From an uncultured Anaerolineales bacterium (lineage in GTDB: Bacteria; Chloroflexota; Anaerolineae; Anaerolineales; UBA4823), in NCBI GenBank assembly GCA_903872065.1, contig CAIQJJ010000472.1, forward strand, positions 1-41,983: a stretch of DNA of 41,983 bases, given 5' to 3'. This document shows positions 27,708 to 37,000 of this stretch, in pieces. Within the stretch, counting starts at the first letter, position 1. Every line of letters begins with the position of its first letter. The notes under the pieces are model-generated. The model was not told the DNA's origin and ran no database searches. It worked only from the letters and a program-made list of their open reading frames with translations. The position numbers were made by a program, and so were the translations under genes.

Positions 27708-27784
27708 CACCGTTTTTCACTGCCTGTGTGTTAAAATTGAGGCAGGCACATTATTTTATAAAATCCCACAAAGGTTGTCTTCTT

Positions 27785-28423
27785 ATGACTGATGATTCTG
27801 TTTCCAAAGAACAAAGCAACGCGGCTGAATTCTATCCCTTCCACACGATCAACGAGTTTATGCGCAACGACTACCGCATGACAGTTGTACGTTCCACTCT
27901 GGGCGCATTGAACAGCCTGCCAGCAGAGTACCGCGAACCGATTGACAAATTGATTAAGAAACTGGTCAAGGTACCGGGCTTTCGCCACCCGGAAAAAGCG
28001 CCGGTCGCGGTGAAGGCGCTGCCCATGGCCAAAGCTTTCGAGAAAAACCCGGAAGTGGTCTCGGCCATTCTGGCCGCCTGGGCTGAAAGCCACGCTGACT
28101 TGCGCGCCAAAGTATATGACCTGCTGCAAGCGCGCGGCTGGAAGATGTTCCCCACGGAGTTCTCACTGGAAATGCTCTCGCCGGACGTGATCAAGGAATG
28201 GGGCGTGCTGCCGTTGAGCGTTGACCGCACCCGCCTGCCAGGATTTGTTTCCTTGTGGCCGGAAGGCAATGAGTTCGAGGCGATTTACCAACACTTCAAT
28301 GAGCTGCACTCCAATATAGATGAAAGCCTGGACAACGTCAGTTTAATGGTGGTGTGGGTGAGCCTGCGCCTGCCGATTGACGTGGAAGGGGCTAAAGAAG
28401 CTCCCTCCCAGGCAGATGCTTAA
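27785..28423 (+). CDS. Conserved hypothetical protein
   Basis: ORF with ATG 27785 (MTDDSVSKEQSNAAEF); no family recognised; stop overlaps the next gene's ATG. Confidence 0.7.
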   Translation: MTDDSVSKEQSNAAEFYPFHTINEFMRNDYRMTVVRSTLGALNSLPAEYREPIDKLIKKLVKVPGFRHPEKAPVAVKALPMAKAFEKNPEVVSAILAAWAESHADLRAKVYDLLQARGWKMFPTEFSLEMLSPDVIKEWGVLPLSVDRTRLPGFVSLWPEGNEFEAIYQHFNELHSNIDESLDNVSLMVVWVSLRLPIDVEGAKEAPSQADA

Positions 28424-29528
28424 GGGGCTTGTGGATATTTTTTACTCCGCGCAGCATAAACTTCACGACATCGAAAATGTGGTGGTGAACGGCGCGCCGC
28501 TGGGCAGCGAGGAGGTTTCGGCGCGGGCGGAGCTGATCTTGCAGGCATTGCAGCAAGCAAACTTGGGAAAGGTGCGCACGCCGGACGATCACGGGATAAT
28601 GCCCATCCTGGCCGCGCATGACGCCGCCTATGTTGATTTCTTGCAGCGCGCCTATGATGATTATGCCGCATACTACCATAAAGCCGAGCCAGTGACGGCG
28701 GGGACTTTCGCTCCGCCGGGATTTCGCCGCCGCACAAAGCATATCTATGGCGAATTAGGGCTGTACGCTTATGGCGATGGCAGCCCGATCCTGGCCGGGA
28801 CATGGCAAGCAGCCTATTGGAGCGTCCAGTGCGCGTTGAGCGCAGTGGACGCTGTCCTGCACCAGGGAGAAATGGCTTATGCGCTGTGCCGCCCGCCCGG
28901 CCACCATGCCACAGCCGACCACTACGGCGGGTTTTGCTATTTGAACAATGTCGCGATCGCAGCGCGCTACTGGCAGCAGCAAAGGCTGCATGGCCGCCGC
29001 CGTCCGCGCCTGGCGATCCTGGATATTGATTACCATCACGGCAATGGAACGCAGGAAATTTTTTATCGTGATGGCGCTGTGCTTTACTGCTCACTGCACG
29101 CTCATCCCGATGACGATTACCCGTTTTACTGGGGGGAAGCCAACGAACGCGGCGCAGGGCGCGGGGCCGGCTGCAACCGCAACTGGCCGCTGCCGCAAGG
29201 GACAGGCGATGCGGCCTACCTGGCGGCGCTGAAAGAAGCCCTGGAGTCGATCGCGGCCTTCAAACCGCGCGGGCTGTTGGTCTCCCTGGGCCTGGATACC
29301 TTCCGCGGCGATCCAGTAGGCGGGTTCAATCTCTCCACCGACGGGTTGGCGGCGGCTGGACAGGCGATTGGGCAATTAAAGCTGCCTTGCGCGGTGGTGC
29401 AGGAGGGCGGCTACCTGCTGGAAAAGTTGGGCGAAAATTGTGTGGCGTTTCTTAAAGGATTGATGACAGCAAACGATGTTTACAATATCAGCGACACTCT
29501 GTTCTCTCTTGCCTATGTGTTACAATAA
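28416..29528 (+). CDS. Histone deacetylase / acetylpolyamine amidohydrolase family protein
   Basis: RPPGHHATADHYGGFCYLNNVAIAARYW, LAILDIDYHHGNGTQEIFY, VSLGLDTFRGDPVGGFNLS, VQEGGYL; ATG 28416 overlaps the upstream stop. Confidence 0.9.
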   Translation: MLKGLVDIFYSAQHKLHDIENVVVNGAPLGSEEVSARAELILQALQQANLGKVRTPDDHGIMPILAAHDAAYVDFLQRAYDDYAAYYHKAEPVTAGTFAPPGFRRRTKHIYGELGLYAYGDGSPILAGTWQAAYWSVQCALSAVDAVLHQGEMAYALCRPPGHHATADHYGGFCYLNNVAIAARYWQQQRLHGRRRPRLAILDIDYHHGNGTQEIFYRDGAVLYCSLHAHPDDDYPFYWGEANERGAGRGAGCNRNWPLPQGTGDAAYLAALKEALESIAAFKPRGLLVSLGLDTFRGDPVGGFNLSTDGLAAAGQAIGQLKLPCAVVQEGGYLLEKLGENCVAFLKGLMTANDVYNISDTLFSLAYVLQ

Positions 29529-29550
29529 GTTAAAAATGGTATAGGCAGAC

Positions 29551-30498
29551 ATGGTTGTTAACGAGCTACTTTCACCCCCATTAAACGTTTATTACCAAAC
29601 GTATTATGGCGCAGCTTATCTTGGCGATAGCCTGGAATTATTACCCCATATTCCAGACAAAACTATCAATTTGATCCTCACTTCGCCTCCCTTTGCACTT
29701 GCACGAAAAAAAGAGTATGGTAATAAAGATGCGGATGAGTACGTAGAATGGTTCTTGCAATTCGCCAGACAATTTAAGCGCATTTTAAAAGAAAACGGCT
29801 CTTTTGTGCTTGATCTGGGTGGCGCTTACCTACCTGGATACCCTGTACGAGCAATTTATCAATTTGAGTTACTGGTCAGGTTGTGCAAAGAAGTCGGTTT
29901 CTTTTTGGCGCAAGACTTCTATCACTACAACCCTTCACGGCTGCCTACACCGGCAGAATGGGTCAATGTTCGTCGCATCCGAGTCAAAGACGCAGTGAAT
30001 GTAGTTTGGTGGTTATCAGTTTCAGAATACCCTAAAGCTAACAACCGGAACGTGCTGAGGCCATATTCTGATAGCATGAAACAATTACTCGAAAATGGCT
30101 ATAAGGCCAAGCTGCGTCCAAGCGGCCATGACATTTCAACAAAATTTCAAAAAGATAATCAAGGTGCGATTCCGCCCAATTTGTTAACCTTAGCAAATAC
30201 CGAATCAAACAGCGCTTATCTACGGCGCTGTAATCAAGCTGGTCTTAAACCTCATCCAGCCAGATTTCCATTAGAATTTCCACGATTCTTCATTGATTTT
30301 TTGACTGATGAAGACGATATCGTTTTAGATCCCTTTGCGGGATCAAATACCACTGGTCAGGCTGCTGAACTTACCAAAAGACGATGGATGGCGTTTGAGC
30401 TTGACGAAGCCTATCTACAAGGCAGCGTTTATCGCTTCCAAGAAGTTAATGATCTTTTCGCGATCAGGGAAGATGATGACACGTCACAACAAATATGA
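29551..30498 (+). CDS. Site-specific DNA methyltransferase, M.PvuII-like, probably N4-cytosine
   Basis: LILTSPPFALARKKEYGNKDADEYVEWFLQFA, DLGGAYLPGYPVRAIYQF, NPSRLPTPAEWVNVRRIRVKDAVNVVWW, RPSGHDI, DPFAGSNTTGQAAE. Confidence 0.92.
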   Translation: MVVNELLSPPLNVYYQTYYGAAYLGDSLELLPHIPDKTINLILTSPPFALARKKEYGNKDADEYVEWFLQFARQFKRILKENGSFVLDLGGAYLPGYPVRAIYQFELLVRLCKEVGFFLAQDFYHYNPSRLPTPAEWVNVRRIRVKDAVNVVWWLSVSEYPKANNRNVLRPYSDSMKQLLENGYKAKLRPSGHDISTKFQKDNQGAIPPNLLTLANTESNSAYLRRCNQAGLKPHPARFPLEFPRFFIDFLTDEDDIVLDPFAGSNTTGQAAELTKRRWMAFELDEAYLQGSVYRFQEVNDLFAIREDDDTSQQI

Positions 30499-31471
30499 CT
30501 TGCTTGACCAAATTGTCAAAGCAATTACCGATTCGGGCTGGAATGTATCTTATATCGGAAATACCGACGAACACCCATTTCGCATCCAAATTTATCGCGA
30601 AAATGAAAGCCAGCGTGTATGTATCTATATCTGGCACATTACACATGGCGGTGGAAAGGCGCGTCCCCAAAATGAATACCGCATTCAGATTACCGGCGCC
30701 GATCATTTCGAGATAAACAAGGATGAAAAAACGCTCGTTTTAGGTTGGTGGCAAGAGGCTGAAGTATTTGCTGGTTTTGATGTAAGGAAACATTTGGGCA
30801 AATTGGGGTTCTCGCCCTCGTTTCAAATTCGGGAAGATGCCTTGCGCCAGGCTTATATTAACGGCTTTTGTCCTTCGGATAAAGGTAACAACGAAATTGC
30901 GATTGCTTTCAGACCAGATTTTTTTGTTGAATATGTGCAAAACCTTGAAGCACTCCATAATTTTGGACAATCCACAGAAGATTTAGCTGTACTGAATGAG
31001 ATTGCACAAAATCCAGAAATCAACAATGAAAATATCCATATTCAAGATATGGAACGAAAAATAACCGTAGTGTCGGTCAGCAAGAAACTGAGAGACACCA
31101 ATTTTCGCAAAAGAGTGTTAACTGCCTATACTTACCGTTGCGCTGCATGTGGTATACAGCTAAAATTAGTAGAAGCAGCCCATATTATCCCGGTCAATCA
31201 TGAAAACAGCACCGATGAAACCAGAAACGGACTTGCTCTATGCGCCTTGCATCACAAAGCTTACGATCAGGCATTAATTGCAATTAACGATGATTACTCG
31301 GTGAAGTTGAATCAAATACAGGTAAATACTCTGAAGGCAGAGAAACTTGATGCTGGTTTCGTTGGCTTTACACAAAATTTACGCTCTCTTATTTTACTTC
31401 CGCCGGCTATCTCTGACCGTCCTCATGTAGAATATATTAAAATCGCCAACCGAATTCGCGGATGGAAATGA
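30476..31471 (+). CDS. HNH endonuclease (HNH_2-like), putative restriction endonuclease
   Basis: RDTNFRKRVLTAYTYRCAACGIQLKLVEAAHIIPVNHENSTDETRNGLALCALHHKAYDQALI; N-terminal WHITHGGGKARPQNEYRIQITG region; ATG 30473/30476 overlaps the methyltransferase 3' end. Confidence 0.85.
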   Translation: MTRHNKYDLLDQIVKAITDSGWNVSYIGNTDEHPFRIQIYRENESQRVCIYIWHITHGGGKARPQNEYRIQITGADHFEINKDEKTLVLGWWQEAEVFAGFDVRKHLGKLGFSPSFQIREDALRQAYINGFCPSDKGNNEIAIAFRPDFFVEYVQNLEALHNFGQSTEDLAVLNEIAQNPEINNENIHIQDMERKITVVSVSKKLRDTNFRKRVLTAYTYRCAACGIQLKLVEAAHIIPVNHENSTDETRNGLALCALHHKAYDQALIAINDDYSVKLNQIQVNTLKAEKLDAGFVGFTQNLRSLILLPPAISDRPHVEYIKIANRIRGWK

Positions 31472-31519
31472 GATAAACACAAAAGCTGACTTTATGCACT
31501 AGAAGAAGCGGAGTGCGCC

Positions 31520-33286
31520 ATGACTGATAAACCCAAAATACTTACCGTTGATGATCGGCCACAAAATCTACTTCTGCTCGACCGCCTGCTCAAACGCCTG
31601 GATATCCAGGTCTGCCAGGCAACCTCGGGGCGTGAGGCGCTCAGCCTGGCATTGGAAAATGATTTCTTCCTGGCGATTGTAGATATCCAGATGCCTGAGA
31701 TGGACGGCTATGAACTGGTAGAATTGCTGCGCGGCAACGACAAAACCGCCAGCTTGCCCGTCATCTTTGTCAGCGCCATCTTTTCAGACGAGTATCATCA
31801 CCGCAAGGCCTACGATTCGGGGGCGGTGGATTTCATGAGTAAGCCATTCATCGCTGAAATTTTGGTCAGCAAGGTCAAAATTTTCCTGGAATTGTATAAC
31901 AAGCGGCGCGGACTCGAAGAACTGGTCTTGCAGCTCGACGAAAATAATGTCCTGCTCTCCAAACGGGCGATCCAACTGGAGACAGGCGGACAGGTGGGGC
32001 GACAAATCACCAGCATTTTAAAGCTTGGCGATCTGCTGCCGCAGGTGACTAGCTTGATTCAAGAACGCTTCGGGTACTATTTCGTCGGCGCCTGGCTGCT
32101 CAATCAGGATAAAACTGTGCTGGAACTCAAGGCCAGCAGCCAGGTAGGCGACCACATTCCTGAAGGGTATATCTTGAAAGTGGACAATCCACAAAGCATT
32201 GTGGCGTATTCTTTCCGCAACGGCTACATGTACCTGGCGAACGATGTCCATGTGGATAGAAACTACCTCCAGTCTGAGCAATTACCTGGCACGCGAGCCG
32301 AACTGGCTTTACCGCTCAAATTCGGCGCAGAACTGTTGGGTGTACTGGATATCGAGAGCAACCAGACTGACGCCTTTGCAGCAGACGATGTGACCGCCCT
32401 GCAAAGCGTGGCCGACCAGGTGGCGATTGCCATTCGCAACGCCAGCCTGTATTCACAGGTGGTGGGGTTCAACGAATACCTGGAAGAAGTAGTCTCGCAG
32501 CGCACCGCTGAACTGCAAAAAGCCTACAAAACGCTTGAGCAAATGGATAAAAATAAGAGCGATTTCATCGCTGTGGCGGCGCACGAACTGCGCACGCCAT
32601 TGACGCTGATTCGCGGCTACACCGAAATGATCAAGAGTATGGCTGCGCCCGAGCTGCAGCCGATGGTGGAGGGTGTGCTTACAGGGGAAGGCCGCTTGTT
32701 AGAAGTGGTCAACAGTATGCTGGATATCTCGAAGATTGACAATGAGACCTTAAGGGCCACCAGGGAAATGGTCAGTCTGCGCTTGATCATTGACGAAGTG
32801 GGAGCGACTTATGCCAGCGACCTGGAAGATCGCAGCCTATCGCTGGCGCTGAATGGCCTGGGCAAACTTCCATTGATCCAGGCTGACCCCGATCTGATGC
32901 GCAAATTATTCAAACAACTGCTTGTCAACGCCATCAAATACACGCCGGATGGCGGACGGATTACAGTCAATGGGCAGATATTGGAACAGGCCGGCGATCA
33001 GGGCAGCGATCAATTTGTGCAGATCAGCATCACCGACACAGGGATCGGGATCGCGCCCGATCAACAAGAGCTGATCTTCGAGAAGTTTTACCAGACCGGC
33101 AAGGTGCAGCTCCACTCGTCGGGCCGGACGAAATTCAAAGGCGGCGGGCCAGGGTTGGGATTAGCCATCGCACGCGGCATCGTCAATGTTCATCGCGGCC
33201 GCATCTGGGTCGAAAGCTCCGGCCACGATGAAAAGCTGCTGCCTGGCAGCACCTTCCACGTACTGCTGCCAGTCAAGGCGCAATAG
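31520..33286 (+). CDS. Hybrid two-component protein: REC-GAF-HisKA-HATPase_c
   Basis: ILTVDDRPQNLLLLDRLLKRL...AIVDIQMPEMDGYEL; DFIAVAAHELRTPLTLIRGYTEM; LLVNAIKYTPDGG; ITDTGIGIAPDQQELIFEKFYQ. Confidence 0.92.
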   Translation: MTDKPKILTVDDRPQNLLLLDRLLKRLDIQVCQATSGREALSLALENDFFLAIVDIQMPEMDGYELVELLRGNDKTASLPVIFVSAIFSDEYHHRKAYDSGAVDFMSKPFIAEILVSKVKIFLELYNKRRGLEELVLQLDENNVLLSKRAIQLETGGQVGRQITSILKLGDLLPQVTSLIQERFGYYFVGAWLLNQDKTVLELKASSQVGDHIPEGYILKVDNPQSIVAYSFRNGYMYLANDVHVDRNYLQSEQLPGTRAELALPLKFGAELLGVLDIESNQTDAFAADDVTALQSVADQVAIAIRNASLYSQVVGFNEYLEEVVSQRTAELQKAYKTLEQMDKNKSDFIAVAAHELRTPLTLIRGYTEMIKSMAAPELQPMVEGVLTGEGRLLEVVNSMLDISKIDNETLRATREMVSLRLIIDEVGATYASDLEDRSLSLALNGLGKLPLIQADPDLMRKLFKQLLVNAIKYTPDGGRITVNGQILEQAGDQGSDQFVQISITDTGIGIAPDQQELIFEKFYQTGKVQLHSSGRTKFKGGGPGLGLAIARGIVNVHRGRIWVESSGHDEKLLPGSTFHVLLPVKAQ

Positions 33287-33347
33287 CCGCGCCGCATCCT
33301 GCACATCCATTCCACAACCTGGCAGTTGCCGCCCAAAAGGATTTGCC

Positions 33348-33983
33348 ATGAATCAAAGTGTCTTGAATTTTGTTGCGCAATGTATCGGAAAAGAAGACGT
33401 CCAGGGAAAACGCATCCTGGAGGTGGGCGCATTGGACTTCAACGGTTCGGTGCGCAAAGTGATCTCCCCCCTCCAACCAGCGCAGTACATTGGCGTAGAT
33501 ATTCAAGCCGGGCCAGGGGTAGATGAGATCTGCGCCGCGCAAGATTTAATTGCCAAATTCGGCGAAGGCGCTTTTGACATCCTGGCGTCTACTGAGATGA
33601 TGGAACACGTTAAGCCGTGGCGCGTCATCCTGCACAATTTAAAGACCGTCGTCCGCCCCAATGGATTGCTCCTGGTAACCACCCGTTCCAAAGGCTTTTT
33701 CTACCATGGCTACCCACATGACTACTGGCGCTACGAGATCGAAGATATGCAAAAACTCTTCTCCGACTGCGTGATTGAGAAACTGGAAAAGGATCCGCGC
33801 TCACCAGGGGTCATGATCAAAGCCAGAAAGCCGGTAAATTTTGTGGAGGTGGATTTAAACGACTGGAAGCTCTACAGCATCCTGCATCGAAAACGCGTGC
33901 GCTCAACCAACCTTTTGGTAGAATTTTCGATGCGCGGCTATTACGGGGCGCGGCAACTGGCGCGCAAGCTCCTACGGGGATGA
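33348..33983 (+). CDS. SAM-dependent class I methyltransferase-like protein
   Basis: KRILEVGALDFNGSVRKVISPLQPAQYIGVDIQAGPGVDEICAAQDL...FDILASTEMMEHVKPW; ATG 33348 preferred over track start 33186. Confidence 0.85.
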   Translation: MNQSVLNFVAQCIGKEDVQGKRILEVGALDFNGSVRKVISPLQPAQYIGVDIQAGPGVDEICAAQDLIAKFGEGAFDILASTEMMEHVKPWRVILHNLKTVVRPNGLLLVTTRSKGFFYHGYPHDYWRYEIEDMQKLFSDCVIEKLEKDPRSPGVMIKARKPVNFVEVDLNDWKLYSILHRKRVRSTNLLVEFSMRGYYGARQLARKLLRG

Positions 33984-34002
33984 TCTTCCCTGGAGTGGAT
34001 GC

Positions 34003-34034
34003 AAAAACTGGCGGGCTGATGCCCGCCAGTTTTT
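34003..34034. terminator. Bidirectional intrinsic terminator between convergent genes
   Basis: AAAAACTGGCGGGC-TGAT-GCCCGCCAGTTTTT, perfect 14-bp stem with A/T flanks. Confidence 0.93.
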
Positions 34035-34052
34035 GGTTGTAACGAGAAAGGA

Positions 34053-37000
34053 TTACGGCGCGCTGCAAGTGAAATGTCCCGGATGATCAGGATGGATCGG
34101 ATTGGTATTGAAACGAATATCCTTGGTGTACACCATTGCCAATTCGTCAAAGCCTGAACTGCCTTCGGCAGCCACTTGATAAGCGCCATCCCCTTCGGCC
34201 AGCTGCTGCAGGAAAGCGATCATCCCAGGGCTCGGGCTGCGGGTGATGACGCGCTCGCCATAGTTGGCCGCGCACAAGTAGTACACATTATAGGCGCCCG
34301 CCCAGTCTATCATGCGGTCGCCTGCCCGCGGCCCTGGGCCGCCCACATCGGCTTGCAGAGCATCCTGCTCCCAACCGCCATACAAATAGTCAATGTCCTG
34401 GTAGTTGTCATCCGCCGCAAAGACAAACCACTCCAGTGGGTCGGCTGGCATTGGGATGACCTGATTCCCTTGATAAATCAGCTCAGCCTGCCGCGGGACC
34501 ACATCCAGGTAGTCTGCGCCATAGCCGCCCCACAGATGATCGTGATGCGGCCCGCCCCACAGAGCGTCATTCCCATCATCGCCAAACAGACGATCGTTGC
34601 CGGTGTTGCCATTCATCAGGTCGCTGCCGGCCCCGCCGTGCATCCAATCGCCGCCCTCGCCGCCCAGCAAGCGATCGTCGCCGCCCAGGTCGAACGGACT
34701 CAAGACCACCTGGCGGAACAGGCTGTTCTGAATGTACACATCATCTTCGATGAAGGGCTGCTGAGGCCGGATGGGTTGGGTGGGAGTTTTCACTACCCAT
34801 TCCTGGATCGTACCGTTATCACCTAGCAAAACATCCTCGCCGCCCTCCCCATACAATTCGTCGCCGATTGCAAGCAGCCCAGGAGCGGTGTCATCGAACT
34901 GACCGATCAAATCGTCCTCTCCCGGCCCGCCGTAGATCAAGTCGCTGCCAGCGGTCAAACCGGCGCTCGTTTCCACCATGACAACCTGGCGATGAATGCG
35001 CGATCCGCTGGGCGTGACCACATGGCGCGGCGCAGTTTCGCCGGTCAGGTCGGTTTGCAGCCAGTACACCAACGTAATCCAATTCCCGCCGGCGTCCAAC
35101 GGACGGACGATGCGCCCATTATCTCCCAAGACGACATCTGATCCTGACCCGCCGTAGATCGTATCGCCAAGCGGGACAATCGCGGCTGGATTCTCACCGA
35201 GCGGCGCACTGCGCGTCGCCGTGCTGGCATCCAGGCGGCCAGGCAGCAGCGTCGCAGGATCGTTGCTGATAGTGAGGCCGCTGCCGCCGATGAGGTCATC
35301 ATCGCCAGAGTCGCCGTAGATCACATCGCTGGCGGCGTTGCCTTCAATCAGATCATCGCCGGCCCCGCCGTGCAGTTCATCGCTGCCGCCCTGGCCATAG
35401 AGAATGTCGTCATTGTCGCTGCCCCATAAGTAGTCCGCGCCGTAAACCGTTGTCGGGATTGCGTAGGTCAGCGTCGCCACATCCAACAAAGTAATGACCC
35501 GTGTGTACGCGCCGTTGAAGGAGTTCACCGCCCAGTCGCTGCCGCTCAAGGGGCGTGTAATCGTCCCATTGTCTCCGATCAACACGTCGCTGCCATCGCC
35601 ATCGGCCATCCCTTCGGCAGTGGAGCTTTCACCATACAGGTAATCGCCGCCGTCCAGGCGGCCATCCACTGCGGTCACCGGGTCGTTGCTGACGGTCGCC
35701 CCCGTACCGCCGATCAGATCATCCTGGCCGGCATTGCCATAGACGATATCATTGCCAGCGTTGCCTTCGAGATAATCTTCGCCCGCGCCGCCCCGCAATT
35801 GATCATCCAGTCCCTGGCCATAAAGAATATCATCGTTACTATTGCCCCAGAGATAGTCCGCCCCGGCCACACCGGCCGGCTCTGGCTGCGTAGCAGCGCC
35901 AACATCCAGCAGATAGACAACCCGTGTATAGGATCCATTGAACGAGTTGATCATCCAACTACCATCGGCCAGCGGGCGGACGATGCGCCCATTGTCTCCG
36001 ATCAACACATCACTGCCATTGCCATCGGCCGTCCCGTCGGCGGTGGAGCTTTCGCCATACAACCGATCGCCGCCATCCAGGCGACCATCCACGGCAGTCG
36101 CCGGGTCGTTGCTGACAGCCGCCCCCGTACCGCCGATCAGATCATCCTGGCCGGCGCCGCCATAAAGGACATCATCGGCGGCATTACCCTCCAGGTAATC
36201 ATCCCCCGCGCCGCCGTACAAGTGATCGGCCGATCCCTGGCCATAAAGGATATCGTCGCCGCTGTTGCCCCACAGATAATCGCCGCCAGCCACGTCGGCT
36301 GGAGCGGGCTGAGTGACAGTGGCGACATCGAGCAAGGTAACGATCCGGGTGTAAGCGCCATTGTACGAATTGACCGCCCAGATTCCATTGTCCAGCGCAC
36401 GGACGATCAGACCATTATCGCCGAGCAGCACATCCGCCCCATCCCCGCCAGCCGCGCCAGGCGAAGTATCGTACTCGCCATACAGCCGGTCAATCCCATC
36501 CAGGCGGCCATTGCGCCCGGTCAACGGGTCGTCATTGATCAGGCCGGTGCCGCCGATCAGATCGTCCTGGCCGACCTCACCATACAGGGTGTCTGAACCA
36601 GCATTGCCCTCCAGATAGTCGCTGCCGTAGCCGCCGTAGAGGATGTCGTTTCTGCCTTGTCCATAGAGCAAGTCATCATCCGCCTCGCCAAAAAGCTGAT
36701 CACGTCCACTAACCCGCAGCAGGTCTGGCGAGTCGACATCCACCAAGACAACCCGCTCATGCTGTATGCCGGCGTTGAAGGTGTTTTGCACCCAATGCCC
36801 ATCTACCAGGGTGCGGCGCAAGATAGCATTGTCGCCAGCAAGGAAGTCAAAGCCATCGCCGCCAAAGAGGTTGTCGTTCCCATCGAGGCGGCCTGGCGTC
36901 CCAAGCTCAGGATCGCCATTGATGAGGCCAGTACCGCCAATCAGATCATCATTGCCAGGGCCGCCATAAAGCGAGTCGTAGCCAGAGTTGCCCTCCAGGT

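Noticed and set aside
27721-27748. TGCCTG...CAGGCA inverted repeat before the hypothetical gene at 27785
   Set aside because: Six-bp arms with a 16-nt loop and a weak T-rich tail; could be chance and no regulator is implied.
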